The notes beneath the pieces are model-generated. The model saw only the letters and a program-made list of their open reading frames with translations. It was not told the DNA's origin and made no database searches. From contig OX438745.1 of assembly GCA_949316235.1 (NCBI GenBank), positions 3,539,001 through 3,603,000 of the forward strand: a stretch of DNA of 64,000 nucleotides, read 5' to 3'. Below are positions 1 to 10,597 of the stretch, piece by piece. Each line of letters opens with the position of its first letter. The stretch's first letter is position 1. This DNA comes from Oegoconia quadripuncta (taxonomy: Eukaryota > Arthropoda > Insecta > Lepidoptera > Autostichidae). The position numbers were made by a program, and so were the translations under genes.

Positions 1-637
1 TCTTGGTACTGCACTGGGTGTAGACCATACATTTTTGGACCAATTTGATCTGATAGACTAACATTGGAAGGTCTTTCTGATAATTTTACATCATGAGTTT
101 AGGATTAGCTTAATACAAAAGCAGCTTACAGAAATGGCTAATGTGTATAAAACATGAATGGAAGAACAATATTATTTAAAACATGTTATGTTATATGGAA
201 ACTCGGTGTGAACTTCTGTAAATAACGTATAGTTCATGCATCTGTTCTGTTAGTTCATAACTAATGGTTTTAGTGCCTTTTTCAAATGGTATTATAGAGA
301 ATAAGGGAAGTGAATTACCTTTTGCATGGTAAAAGACTGATTTACGATATAAAAGTGAAAATGAGGCTGATGGTGGCTCACATGGTACCCCCAACTTATT
401 TCGTGGACTGGCTATCATGTGCTTGGTGGCAGACAATGTCCAACCACCAACCAAACTGAGTACTATACATGTACTCCGCTGGGAATCGAACCTGCAACCT
501 CCATTTTGTAAACCTTATGTTTAAATTGATTTACAGAGGTGATTAAGAGGTTGTTCAAAAGAGTGATGCATCGGAATATAGTGCTTCAATTTATGTTCAA
601 AAAATTGCTTTTACTTCTGGAAAGTAAGTCAGATATC
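1..637. other. Intergenic, AT-rich; degenerate SINE piece
   Basis: No gene is supported here. About 361-525 is a decayed minus-strand copy of the commonest SINE of the window: it keeps the spaced pieces ACCAACCAAAC, GAGTACTA and TCGAACC in the right order. The remainder shows no recognisable structure. Confidence 0.5.
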
Positions 638-640
638 TAA

Positions 641-1097
641 GTGTAGTGACACATCTGAATACGCTCGCAGTGTTTCGCAAGTAACCTATGACACATCAGC
701 CGAAATTTCGGCTGACGCGGCGTTCAGCGTAGTCCCGAACCTTTCGTCCAGCGACTGTTTCCGCGAAAACGTCTTCATTGTATTTTGCATAGCATACGAC
801 ACATCACGCGACGCGTTACGTGACCGAATGTTCGGCCAGCGTAGTTGAACGTTCAGCGCGCTTTCAAAGCGAAGAGCGGCAACGTCGCGTTCCTGTTCAG
901 CAATGACTAACCTCTCTCTTTCAGTACAAGTGTCTTTCGGTGACCACACCCACACAGAAGACGACGACGCCACGTATTATCCGTCGCGTAACGCACGCGT
1001 TCGGTGCGTTTAGTGTGTTATGCCAACCGAATAAGTAGACCGATAATTCAGTCGCCGAACTGTCGGCGCAGTACCTGCCGCAGGTGTGTCCCTACAC
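641..1097. mobile_element. CpG-rich TIR element (non-autonomous DNA transposon)
   Basis: The ends match as inverted repeats: GTGTAGTGACACATCTG on the left against the reverse complement of CAGGTGTGTCCCTACAC on the right. TAA flanks both sides (638-640 and 1098-1100), so a 3-bp target duplication is plausible. The interior is rich in CpG, unlike its surroundings, and contains short palindromes such as CAGCCGAAATTTCGGCTG near 696. The 95-codon minus-strand frame inside has no recognisable domain and is probably fortuitous. The superfamily is not certain; the TWA-type duplication would fit PIF/Harbinger. Confidence 0.6.
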
Positions 1098-1100
1098 TAA

Positions 1101-1416
1101 GGCCTCTATTTTGTTTAGTCAGAATTTAAGATGGCAACTTGGCAATGTCGATGTTACGAAAATTGTATATGAAAATTAAAACATTAATTGTGTAATTATG
1201 TGGAATAGGCTACAAACGCGACCGGCAAATGAAAAAATTGACGCTTTATACGATGACAGTTTTGAAAAAAAAAAAATTAAACTACCTATGCCAATACCTT
1301 CTATTTCACTTGCCTAATATGCCCTATTTTTTTCGTTACGATAAAAAAACTCATCCGGTATATTATATTTGCGTTAATAACCGGTTTTCTATTTTTCTTT
1401 ACTAAAGGACATACAT
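1101..1416. other. Intergenic, nothing recognised
   Basis: AT-rich sequence without a supported gene, repeat or RNA signal. Confidence 0.4.
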
Positions 1417-2077
1417 TGGTGTCGATTCGGATGTACACCAACTAAAGTAATCTAAAACCAGTTTTGGAGTGTTACCGTCGCATCGTACTGTTCCAGGGAG
1501 AAAGAGACAGTACTACTCTAAAACTGATTTTAGTTTATTTATTTATTTAGGTACACTGACAGCTTATACACTAAAACATTATTTTGGTAGTTCACATATT
1601 GGTCACATTATAAGTGTATCAGCTTATTATAAGTAGGTATACACAGCAATCTAAGATAGATAACAGTATAACATTTAAGATAAAGTTTAAATATATAAAG
1701 TTTAAAAAGTACAAAAAAACATATCAGTAACAAAGAAAAATTTAAAATTAATAATATAATATGTATAATATTTTTTTTTTTATAAATATTTCGTACACTT
1801 ACACCAATCATCTAGTCCCAAACTAAGCAAAGCTTGTGCTATGGATACAAGATAAACGGATAAACATACATAAAATATTTATATAAACATCCAAGACTCG
1901 GGGTATTCATCACACAAACATTTACCCCTCGCGGGATTCGAACCCGCAACCGTTGGTTTCGCTGATAGGGTCACTATCCTATATAATATGTTAATTATAC
2001 CAGTTATGAAGGGTGGTTAATCGAGGTGTCTCATAAGCTTGCTTGTGTTTAGTTTGTGTACATCCGAATTGACACCA
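1417..2077. mobile_element. TIR element carrying a nested SINE
   Basis: The left end (TGGTGTCGATTCGGATGTAC) and right end (GTACATCCGAATTGACACCA) are near-perfect inverted repeats of about 20 bp. The same ends occur in a second copy at 19124-19536, as does the subterminal stretch with CGTCGCATCGTACTGTTCC, so this is a family. The interior is interrupted by a SINE at about 1770-1980. No target duplication is obvious. No transposase is present, so it is non-autonomous. Confidence 0.6.
1770..1980 (-). repeat. tRNA-derived SINE, family with ACCAATCATCTAGTCCC tail
   Basis: On the minus strand it has a tRNA-like head with a B-box (GGTTCGAATCC-like, GCGGGTTCGAATCCCGCG), followed by a body shared with 25880-26100 and, as a partial copy, 63540-63640. 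It lies inside the TIR element above. Confidence 0.65.
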
Positions 2078-2121
2078 CTTATACTTTGTTTACCATACCT
2101 GCTTAACCTGCACTTACCTAC

Positions 2122-2237
2122 TTTTACCCAGTGGTTGCGTGGAAGAAATCATTTCCAGTGATAAGGCCGCCAGTGTACCTACCATATTTTTAAGTTTCAT
2201 GTATATGTGTGTACAATAAAGATTTTTTTTTATTGTA
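2122..2237 (+). repeat. LINE 3' tail fragment
   Basis: The stretch GTGGAAGAAATCATTTCCAG, then AAGGCCGCCA and an ACAATAAAGA end resembles the end of a non-LTR retrotransposon. A related fragment lies at 27195-27265. No coding part is preserved. Confidence 0.4.
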
Positions 2238-2546
2238 TTGTTAAAATAGAAATGTGTCTTTGTAATTACAGAAATTGCTATGTTGCCAACCTGAATAAAA
2301 CCCAGTAGGTATTATTTTATAAATTAGTTATTTAATTATGAATAGGTGTTGTAACACTTACTGTTTTATTGTTGATATTATTAATCATCACACCAACCTG
2401 TTACTGTGTTTAGTATTGTTTTAAAGATTAACTTGTTGATAGATGCGTTGGTTACATCTGTATATCGCTGTAAATTATGCTTTATTAAAACAAATTATAT
2501 TGTATTAATACTAAACATTTTTTTTTTCGTTTTATTTCACTCCTTT

Positions 2547-2820
2547 AACCGCCTTCGTGGCTCTATGTAAATAACATCGGCTTTACGATTCGGAGGTCGC
2601 GAGTTCGATACCGCCGGGGTACGTTTAGTACTCGGTTCGGTTGGTGGTAGGGCATTTTAAATGTCCGCCTGGCTAGCTACATTTTATATAAATCTGCCGC
2701 CAAGCAGCAATGTTATAGCATTGCTGTGTTCCGGTTGTCGGAGATAGGATAGCCAGTTCGGCCTCGTCTTCACTTAACATCAGGTGTGATTCAGGTCAAG
2801 TGCTAATCCGTTGTGCATAA
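2547..2820 (+). repeat. tRNA-derived SINE (commonest family), full-length
   Basis: It starts with a tRNA-like head (GGCTC...TAAACAAC and GTTCGATAC as A and B boxes), continues through GGTTGGTGGTAGGGCATTTT and CTGCCGCCAAGCAGCAATG, and ends at CAACCCGTTGTGCATAAAA-like sequence. Other copies are at 22918, 27295, 30163, 31918/49347 and 63198. A minus-strand head fragment follows at about 2830-2920, and another at 3156-3200. Confidence 0.75.
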
Positions 2821-2924
2821 AAAAAATCGAAATGGTAGGGCACCACCAACCAAACCGAGTATTAAACATGTACCCCGCTGGGGATCGAACCCGCGATTCG
2901 TAAACCCTATGTTGTTTCTATGTG

Positions 2925-3132
2925 TTCAATCTTGAGGTCTACTCAGCTGAGATCACTTCTCAAGTATTCGCCTCAGCGGCGAATGAATGATAGTCTAGAG
3001 TTTCTCAAGTGAGTACTGCTTGAGTATGCACGTGCGTTTCAGGTGTCAAGTTAGGTTTATTAATCGACACGTTTACTTGAGACCGGTCACAAGACTGTTC
3101 TCCATCTTGAGAATGGCTTATTAATACGGGCC
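2925..3132. mobile_element. Harbinger-like MITE, 3' part only
   Basis: This matches the right two-thirds of the 324-bp MITE seen whole at 28477-28800, ending in TTTATTAATACGGGCC-type sequence. The left end with its inverted repeat is missing. Confidence 0.6.
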
Positions 3133-3200
3133 TTAGATAAGTTAGTGTCTATCCAGGCGGGCATTTTTAAAATGCCCTACCACCAACCAAACCCGTTCCT

Positions 3201-4144
3201 TCCAATTATCCCCTATACCTACTGATATCCGTTGCTACCTTTTGACGTAAACAAAGGACAAACCAACATACACACTTTCGCATTTATAGGTAGGTACTTG
3301 AGGTAATTTGGGATATGATCGAAAAATGAATAAAATGCATGCATAATTTTACCCAATAATTTTTATTTCTTTAAATTACTTTCAACTTAATTTTGCGACA
3401 ATAACGTTATGAAAAGATAAGTACATATGAAACTTATTTAACGAATACATTATCTAGGTAATGCACCGTTACAATGACTCGGGGAAAAAATCGAAAAGTT
3501 CTGCACTAATCGTTCTAAAAATTTAAGAACTATTGTAGATAGAATACGGCGTTTCTCTGTTTTTCCAGTTACAAATATACATATAGTACCTACAATTACA
3601 AGTGTAGCTCGATACATGTGACAACGTATTACAAGATTAACGTTAAAGTACCTACTTATGTGTTGCAATAGCGAAAAAGGGGTAAAGTTTAGTAGTTTCT
3701 TCGGCCCGAATTAATAAAACGATCTCAAGATCAACGTGAACTAAAATTGATACTCAAGATACTGTAGACTGCCTGGGTGGTGAGAAAAACCAATTCCATA
3801 TGAGAATACTGAATTTATTACCTATATAAATGAATTCCAAGGTAACGTATCGCTCGGTACGGAAAGTCCAAAGAGAATAATATAATCACTACGTTGAAAG
3901 TCGATGAGAGAGAATTCTAGTCATCATTACCTTCTTGCCCGTTCTTTAGTGTTGCTACATTAAAGGTAATTTTCCCTATACAATGCTAGTCGGAAAGGGG
4001 GTACTAAGCCGAAAGGCTGTAAAAGTACCCGTTATAACGAACAACGTTTGTTCTACAACTTTCCTCAAAACTCAATACATTTCGAGAAAATGCCCTTCAA
4101 ACATGTCATAAGAAAATACTACCAAGTAGCCCTAATCAGCTGTG
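3201..4144. other. Intergenic; short repeats only
   Basis: No gene is supported. A piece around 3700-3760 (GGCCCGAATTAATAAAACGA) looks like the decayed end of the Harbinger-like MITE. A 40-bp stretch at about 3976-4015 (GTCGGAAAGGGGGTACTAAG) is repeated in inverted orientation at about 11265-11303. The rest is plain AT-rich sequence. Confidence 0.4.
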
Positions 4145-4149
4145 TTTCA

Positions 4150-4308
4150 TGTTGCATATTGTCTATGCCAGAAAAGTAATTAGGAATTGTCTATGGCGCG
4201 CCCTCTCTCTGATATGTCTGTACTAAGCAATACACGTGAATTATTGAAGAAAGTCTATTTAATTAATATCCTCGTCACCTGCTTCTCCAACAACCCAGCC
4301 CCGTAACA
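4150..4308 (+). repeat. 5' LTR of the Ty3/gypsy element
   Basis: 159 bp, TGTTGCATATT to CCCCGTAACA, repeated with one mismatch at 9091-9249. Preceded by target duplication TTTCA. Confidence 0.95.
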
Positions 4309-4326
4309 TGGTGTCAGACGAGGGAT
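4309..4326 (+). promoter_or_regulatory. Primer-binding site of the Ty3/gypsy element
   Basis: TGGTGTCAGACGAGGG follows the 5' LTR without a gap. TGG pairs with the CCA end of a tRNA, as in other LTR elements. Which tRNA is used cannot be told by eye. Confidence 0.7.
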
Positions 4327-4351
4327 TCTACAAAAAGGAAACCAAAAAGGT

Positions 4352-7300
4352 ATGGCCGATAAAGTAATTGTCTCAAACATAAAGCCGTTACATATTGAAA
4401 ATGGCAACGCGGCAGAAAAATGGCGGATCTGGAAACAAAAATTCCAAATTTTCTGTGACGCATCCGAATTGGAGAAGGCCTCCAGTACTAAAAAGGTGGC
4501 AATATTCCTAAATTCTATTGGTGACGAAGGACTTTTAGTATTTAACTCATTCAATATAGATCGAACGAAGGTAACTTTAGATGAAGTAATACAAAAATTT
4601 GACGACAAATTCAATCCGTGTGCAAATCTGACTGTTGAACGATATAATTTCTTTACAAGAAAACAAAAAAATGAAACTCTTGATGAGTACGTGACTATTC
4701 TCCATAATCTATCTGCCTCATGCGATTTCAAAGAACTACAAGACTCATTAATAAAAGACATGTTGGTCATAGGCATTAAAAATAATAAAATCAGAGAAAG
4801 ATTACTACAACAAGACAAATTGACACTTGAAAATGCATTAAAAATAGCTAAGAGTATGGAACTGAGTCAGGAAAGATCAACACAGTTACAGCATTCAGAT
4901 CACGAAATTCTAAGTCAGAATAGCAACAATCACACAAATATTAATATGGTGAAACGTCAGCAGCCGAGTAATCCGAAGTATCGTCAAAGCAGATCAGTGT
5001 CGAGAGAAAATTTTAAACAGTCAAATTCAAATAATTCACTATCTCGGGATAATTTGATTAAAATCAAGAAATCAATATGTCGAAGATGTGGTCACAAATA
5101 TAAATGTCCAGCCGAAGGAAAGACATGCACTATTTGCAAGAAGAAAAATCATTTTGCTAAATATTGCTTTTTCAGGAACAAAAATGTAAGTTTAGTGAAT
5201 ATTCACTCATCATCAAATAATGATCACGATCATTTGGTAATCGGTTCCTTGCAGACAAATAACAATTCTACATTTAAAGATTGGTTAATTAATGTAAAAT
5301 GTAATCAATATGAATTGAAATGTCAAATTGACACAGGCGCAGACACAAATATTATTTCGAAAAATACCCTTGGCAAGATCATGACTGTATCTGGTAGTAA
5401 AATACAGATTGTGAGAACCAATAATAAAATATTTTCATTTACAGGTCAATTAGTACCAAATATAGGTAGCTGTTCATTAAAATGTATCTTTGACAATGGA
5501 AGATCTTCAAACATATGGTTTATTGTTGTTGATTGTGAAAGTCAAACAATTCTAGGTTGGAAAACTTGTGAAAAACTGGGAATTGTTAAAAGAGTCTATA
5601 AAATTCAGGAGAAAGGTCAACTAAGGTCAGTACAAGACATAGTTTCAGATTATTCACATACATTTGAAGGTTTAGGTTGTTTACCTTACAAAGCACATTT
5701 AGATATTGATGAAAATATAACACCAAGAATATGTCCTATTCGACGAATTCCATATTCACTTCAAAAACGCTTGAAAGATGAACTAAATTACATGGAAAAA
5801 ATCAATGTCATACAAAAAGTAACAAAGCCTACTAAATGGGTCAATTCAATAGTATTAGTAGAGAAACCTAACGGAAAATTACGAATATGCCTTGATCCTA
5901 GAAACTTGAATGTAGCTATCAAAAGACCACACTATCCTTATCCAACATTTGAAGAGCTTCGATCACAAGTGACAGGTGCTTGTATCTTTTCTAAGCTCGA
6001 TGCTAGTTCAGGCTACTGGACTATTCCTATGGATGATGAAAGTAGTGACTTATGTACATTCAATACACCTTATGGTAGATATAAATTTTTAAGACTTCCT
6101 TATGGTATAAATTCCAGTGGTGAAATTTTCCATAGAACTATGAATGAACTCCTAGGTGATATTCCAGGTATTGTAATATTCGTAGATGATATTTTGGTAT
6201 ATGGAAGGGACTTAAAAGAGCATAATGAGAGACTTCAAGCTGTTTTTAAACGTGCCTCTGAAATAAATCTCAGATTTAATAAATCTAAATGTCAATTTGG
6301 TCTGTCAGAAATATGTTATTTAGGTCATATTTTTAATAAAGATGGTATTTTGCCTGATAAGTCTAAGGTGGAAGCCATTACAAAAATGTCAAGTCCTACA
6401 AACCTCAAAGAACTCCAAAGATTCTTAGGTATGATTAACTATGTTAGCTCATTTATTCCTAATTTGTCTGAGGAAACTAGTATTCTTAGAGATTTATTGA
6501 AGAAACATAATGTATGGAGATGGACTGTCAATCACGAAGAACAATTTCGAAAATTGAAATTATTGATTTGTAAATCACCGGTTTTAGTACATTATGATAA
6601 TGAGAAACCAATACGTATGTCAGTAGACGCATCCCAACATGCGGTTGGAGCTGTCATATTGCATGATAAAAACCCTATTGCATATGCATCAAAATCATTA
6701 AATAAAAGTCAAGAGCACTATGCGCAGATTGAAAAGGAATTGTATGCAATTGTTTTTGGTTGCACGAGATTCCATCAATATGTTTATGGGAAACCTATTA
6801 AGGTAGAAACAGATCATCAACCCTTGGTCACATTGTTCAAAAAACCATTATGTGAAGTACCTACTAGACTTCAGCGAATGATGATAACACTTCAGGCTTA
6901 TCACTTAATTGTCTCATACACAAAAGGTACAGAAATGTATATATCTGACGCTCTTTCAAGATCTCCTATAGATGATAAAAATAATATACCAATTAGTTTA
7001 GAGGAATTAGAGAAAAATGTAGAAATTCATGTTAATTTACTAACTTCAAACCTTGCAATTACACAGGAAAAATTAGACAAAATTTTACTTCATACCAAGC
7101 AAGACATAACTTTACAAAAATTAATTGAGTATTTTAGAAAGGGATGGCCAAAATCAAAACATTATTGTGACACTATCGCATTACCCTATTGGAATATTCG
7201 ACATGAAATTCATGTGATTAATGATTTAATATTCAAGAATAGTTCTGTAATAATTCCTTCTTCAATGAGGTCAGAAATCCTAAAAATTTTACATGAAGGA

Positions 7301-8794
7301 CATTTAGGTATTCAAAAAACAAAAAACTTTTCGAGAGGTGTTGTATATTGGCCAAATATTAATCAGGATATAGAAAATAAAATAACACAATGTGAAGCTT
7401 GTTCTTTATTCTCAACAAATAAAACAAAAGAACAAATGTTAGCACATGAGCAATCTTTATTTCCATGGCAAAAATTGGCAACGGATCTATTTGAATACAG
7501 AAATAAGAAATATTTACTAGTTGTCGACTACTATTCAAATTACATTGAAATTGCTGAACTAAATAAAGACAGTCGCAGTTCAACAATAATATCACACTTA
7601 AAGACTATTTTTGCACGACATGGTATTCCTTTACAACTCATTAGTGATGGGGGACCACCATACAACTCAGCAGAATTTAAAAATTTCATGAAGGAATGGG
7701 ACGTGGAACACATCATGTCCAGTCCACATTATCCACAGTCCAATGGCCTTGCTGAGGTTTCTGTGAAAATAATAAAAAATATATTTAGAAAGTGTGAACA
7801 GTCGAACACAGATCCATATATAGGCATTTTACAATATAGAACAAGTCAGAGAGGGAATCTTAATTCTCCTGCTCAACTGTTAATGTCAAGACAGTTAAGA
7901 ACTAAACTACCAAGTCAAGTCAGTAATTTAAGACCTAAAGTAGTTAAAGCTTCAGAACATATACAAAATAAAAATAAAAATTCTGAAAAAACTAGACTAT
8001 ATTATAACAAAAATTGTAAACAATACCCAGATTTTTACTTAAATGACAGAATATTATTTAAGAAAAATCCTAAAGATATAATATGGACGAAAGGTACTAT
8101 TGTAAGTAAAACTAAGTATCCTAGATCGTTTATTGTCAAAGACTGTAATAATGTAGTATATAGGAGAAATACTCGTCATATACGTCACAATCAGTCAAGT
8201 CATAGTTTATGTTATTCGAATAATAAGTCAAAGCCTAACAAGGTAACATTTCAATTAAATAATTGTCAGAATAACGATCAAAATATGTCACATTGTCAGT
8301 CTGAGAGACGGTCGAATAATTGTCAACATATGTATAAGAATTATAGTCAGTCCAAGTCAAATGAAATGTATTCACAGTCTCAAAAACCAAAGTCATTTTT
8401 AGAAAACGAAGAAGATGATGATTGTATGTATTTAATAACTTATAAAAAGTCAAGTCCAATCAGTAGTCCAAATGACTCTGATTCATTTCAATCTGTCCAA
8501 TCAAACATATCACTCGAGTCAGTATCAGAACAAAGCACAACTGTAAAGTCGCCTATATTTATAGAAGTTCGTGATAATGAATTTAATGATAGTGTGCATG
8601 AGTTTTATGAATATGAAAGTCCAAAGAGTGATCAATTAAATATAATGGAATCTCAATCAGAAATTGTACAACACTTACCAGAGATGTCCAGCATATCACC
8701 ATCAAGTGATAATGACGATGTAAATAAAACTGAAAACAAAACTTATAGTTCTAGAGGACGCTTAATTAAGAAAACACAAAGATTCGATTTGTAA
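4352..8794 (+). CDS. Ty3/gypsy Gag-Pol polyprotein (single frame)
   Basis: A 1480-aa polyprotein that would package and reverse-transcribe the element's RNA and insert the DNA. In order: Gag region (about 1-240); zinc-knuckle-like cysteine/histidine cluster (about 244-275, CRRC...CTIC...HFAKYC); aspartic protease with DTGADT (about 327-332); reverse transcriptase with FVDDILVYG (about 609); RNase H starting near 756 (SVDAS); integrase zinc-binding HHCC (about 975-1015); and integrase core with TDLFEY, SDGGPPY and GLAEV supplying D, D and E (about 1045, 1099, 1134). A GPY/F-like stretch follows, then about 240 residues rich in Ser, Asn, Gln and acids without a recognised domain. No envelope or membrane segment is seen. 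The frame is unbroken. There is no frameshift between gag and pol, unlike many Ty3 relatives. Confidence 0.95.
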   Translation: MADKVIVSNIKPLHIENGNAAEKWRIWKQKFQIFCDASELEKASSTKKVAIFLNSIGDEGLLVFNSFNIDRTKVTLDEVIQKFDDKFNPCANLTVERYNFFTRKQKNETLDEYVTILHNLSASCDFKELQDSLIKDMLVIGIKNNKIRERLLQQDKLTLENALKIAKSMELSQERSTQLQHSDHEILSQNSNNHTNINMVKRQQPSNPKYRQSRSVSRENFKQSNSNNSLSRDNLIKIKKSICRRCGHKYKCPAEGKTCTICKKKNHFAKYCFFRNKNVSLVNIHSSSNNDHDHLVIGSLQTNNNSTFKDWLINVKCNQYELKCQIDTGADTNIISKNTLGKIMTVSGSKIQIVRTNNKIFSFTGQLVPNIGSCSLKCIFDNGRSSNIWFIVVDCESQTILGWKTCEKLGIVKRVYKIQEKGQLRSVQDIVSDYSHTFEGLGCLPYKAHLDIDENITPRICPIRRIPYSLQKRLKDELNYMEKINVIQKVTKPTKWVNSIVLVEKPNGKLRICLDPRNLNVAIKRPHYPYPTFEELRSQVTGACIFSKLDASSGYWTIPMDDESSDLCTFNTPYGRYKFLRLPYGINSSGEIFHRTMNELLGDIPGIVIFVDDILVYGRDLKEHNERLQAVFKRASEINLRFNKSKCQFGLSEICYLGHIFNKDGILPDKSKVEAITKMSSPTNLKELQRFLGMINYVSSFIPNLSEETSILRDLLKKHNVWRWTVNHEEQFRKLKLLICKSPVLVHYDNEKPIRMSVDASQHAVGAVILHDKNPIAYASKSLNKSQEHYAQIEKELYAIVFGCTRFHQYVYGKPIKVETDHQPLVTLFKKPLCEVPTRLQRMMITLQAYHLIVSYTKGTEMYISDALSRSPIDDKNNIPISLEELEKNVEIHVNLLTSNLAITQEKLDKILLHTKQDITLQKLIEYFRKGWPKSKHYCDTIALPYWNIRHEIHVINDLIFKNSSVIIPSSMRSEILKILHEGHLGIQKTKNFSRGVVYWPNINQDIENKITQCEACSLFSTNKTKEQMLAHEQSLFPWQKLATDLFEYRNKKYLLVVDYYSNYIEIAELNKDSRSSTIISHLKTIFARHGIPLQLISDGGPPYNSAEFKNFMKEWDVEHIMSSPHYPQSNGLAEVSVKIIKNIFRKCEQSNTDPYIGILQYRTSQRGNLNSPAQLLMSRQLRTKLPSQVSNLRPKVVKASEHIQNKNKNSEKTRLYYNKNCKQYPDFYLNDRILFKKNPKDIIWTKGTIVSKTKYPRSFIVKDCNNVVYRRNTRHIRHNQSSHSLCYSNNKSKPNKVTFQLNNCQNNDQNMSHCQSERRSNNCQHMYKNYSQSKSNEMYSQSQKPKSFLENEEDDDCMYLITYKKSSPISSPNDSDSFQSVQSNISLESVSEQSTTVKSPIFIEVRDNEFNDSVHEFYEYESPKSDQLNIMESQSEIVQHLPEMSSISPSSDNDDVNKTENKTYSSRGRLIKKTQRFDL

Positions 8795-9074
8795 AATGTT
8801 TGTTTAATATAAGAATAATTCAATGACATGTCACGATTAATATAATTTATAATTGTTAATATAATTTCTTCCAATGACGTCACAATTTGTGTAAACAGAC
8901 TGTATGTAGTTATTAAGATAATTTGTTTATTGTATTCATTGGATTGTATAAATTAATTGTTAATAATTCTATTGTCCCACCCAACATAGCTTTTTCATAA
9001 AAGTTGTTGAGGTTAATTGTCAATTAAAAAAAAGTAAATGTCACGTTGACAACGAACTGATCCGTTCAGAAACT

Positions 9075-9088
9075 AAAATAAAAAGGGG
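9075..9088 (+). promoter_or_regulatory. Polypurine tract of the Ty3/gypsy element
   Basis: AAAATAAAAAGGGG lies two bases before the 3' LTR, the expected place for the plus-strand primer. Confidence 0.75.
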
Positions 9089-9090
9089 CA

Positions 9091-9249
9091 TGTTGCATAT
9101 TGTCTATGCCAGAAAAGTAATTAGGAATTGTCTATGGCGCGCCCTCTCTCTGATATGTCTGTACTAAGCAATACACGTGAATTACTGAAGAAAGTCTATT
9201 TAATTAATATCCTCGTCACCTGCTTCTCCAACAACCCAGCCCCGTAACA
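9091..9249 (+). repeat. 3' LTR of the Ty3/gypsy element
   Basis: 159 bp, one mismatch from the 5' LTR; followed by target duplication TTTCA at 9250-9254. The stretch 8795-9074 between the ORF stop and this LTR is non-coding. Confidence 0.95.
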
Positions 9250-9254
9250 TTTCA

Positions 9255-10409
9255 TTCATAAAAATGGTTAACATAGAGTGTGAAACTTTTCACTATTACG
9301 ATATTTTGCCTACAGCCCTACACCCTCCGTGAGGCTTGGTAAGCTGGTAACCAAAAAAAAAACTTACTCCTTCAGTATTTCTTTTAGGATTTCATAATTA
9401 ATGCTGGGCCTAAAATGCCTAAATTAAGATTCCATAAGTAGGTTTGAACGCAAAAGTAAGAAAAAAAATTGACAAAACATTCGATTTCAGAAAGGTTCCA
9501 TCTTCTACTCTGGAGTGGATCATTGGCGATTTACCCTTCTCAACCAAGAAATATTTTTTTAATCGGGTAAAAATTTACGAAGATATCGAGTCACAAACGG
9601 TCGAATTTAAAACCTTCTTTTTGGAAATCGGTTAATAAATCATACTTTGGAACTTCCACATACCACTAAGCAGCTGGAAATCCATGTAAAATGTCCACGT
9701 CAATGAAATGCTACTAAAACTAATTGGTAATTAATGTCATTCTGAATTTAAAAAAATCGAAACATGTTTACGTATTGCTACCTACTAACCCCTCTGCGTT
9801 TGCGCACATTACAGTCTTGACTTGACACACACACACACGCATGCGCAAGCCACGCCCTGCCTTTCGGCAAGTGCATTCGAATCCGAATTCGCCGAAATCC
9901 CTATAAAATACGAAGAAATAAAAAATACCTAAATTAAAGCCAGTCGCTTCTACCACTTCCGTGCAAGCAGTCGATTATTTTCGCGAGTCGTCCTAGTTCG
10001 TCGTTATTTGTTATTTATTATCGTTAGAGATTTTCTTTGTTATTAGTTGTTGTCGCTATTAATTGTATTTGTTTGGTAGGTATTAGTTGTTATTGTTAAT
10101 AATTCACGATATGCCGGTGGAGTACACCAATCAAAAATACTACGATATGAATTGTGTAGGAAGACGTGATCACGTAGGTACTTACGGAAGCTCGAGAAGC
10201 TTGATTACAAAGAGTGCATCAACTTGTGCTTAATGTAATAGTGTGGCTATGTGGACACAAATGCAGCGCGTGTTTGTGTTACGTACGGAATAACAACGTC
10301 ATCATCAGAAAAGGTTAGTTGTTTCATTAAAAATTAAACCATCATTCTTGTTAAAAACCTAGGTTAGGTACCTAGGTACAGTAAGGTTCGAAAACGCGTA
10401 TTTTTTTTT
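9255..10409. other. Intergenic; possible untranslated exon
   Basis: No coding region is supported; the short frames at 9444 and 9768 look fortuitous. Around 9955-10313 the sequence becomes less AT-rich and ends in AGAAAAG|GTTAGT, a possible splice donor on the plus strand, so a 5' untranslated exon is conceivable. No coding exon could be tied to it. Confidence 0.25.
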
Positions 10410-10597
10410 ATGCAAAACGGGTTTGTACTTGCCCTCAATCACACTTGATGTTAAGTGAAAATGAGGTCGAAGGTGGAAACGTACTGACCCGGAAACCCCA
10501 ACACATTTGGGGGACTGGCTATCTTATCTCTGACAACCGGAACACAACAATGCTATTAAACATTACTGCGTGGTGGCAGTTTTAGATAAGATGGTGG
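10410..10597 (-). repeat. SINE (commonest family), tail part
   Basis: Minus-strand copy from CAAAACGGGTTTGTACTTG through GGAAACCCCAACACATTTGG to AGATAAGATGGTGGTAG. The tRNA-like head is missing. Confidence 0.7.

Larger units (their letters stand above)
4150..9249 (+). mobile_element. Ty3/gypsy LTR retrotransposon, complete
   Basis: A 5.1-kb element with 159-bp LTRs beginning TG and ending CA, a primer-binding site right after the 5' LTR, one gag-pol frame, and a polypurine tract before the 3' LTR. The 5-bp target duplication TTTCA stands at 4145-4149 and 9250-9254. The two LTRs differ at one position (near 4244 versus 9185, T against C), so the insertion is recent. The single fused frame and short LTRs resemble the Mag-type branch of Ty3/gypsy; that placement is inference. 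Confidence 0.95.

Noticed and set aside
686..973. 95-codon minus-strand frame
   Set aside because: Lies inside the CpG-rich TIR element; low stop density from composition, no domain.
4255..4818. 187-codon minus-strand frame
   Set aside because: Antisense to the Gag region of the retrotransposon; no recognisable content.
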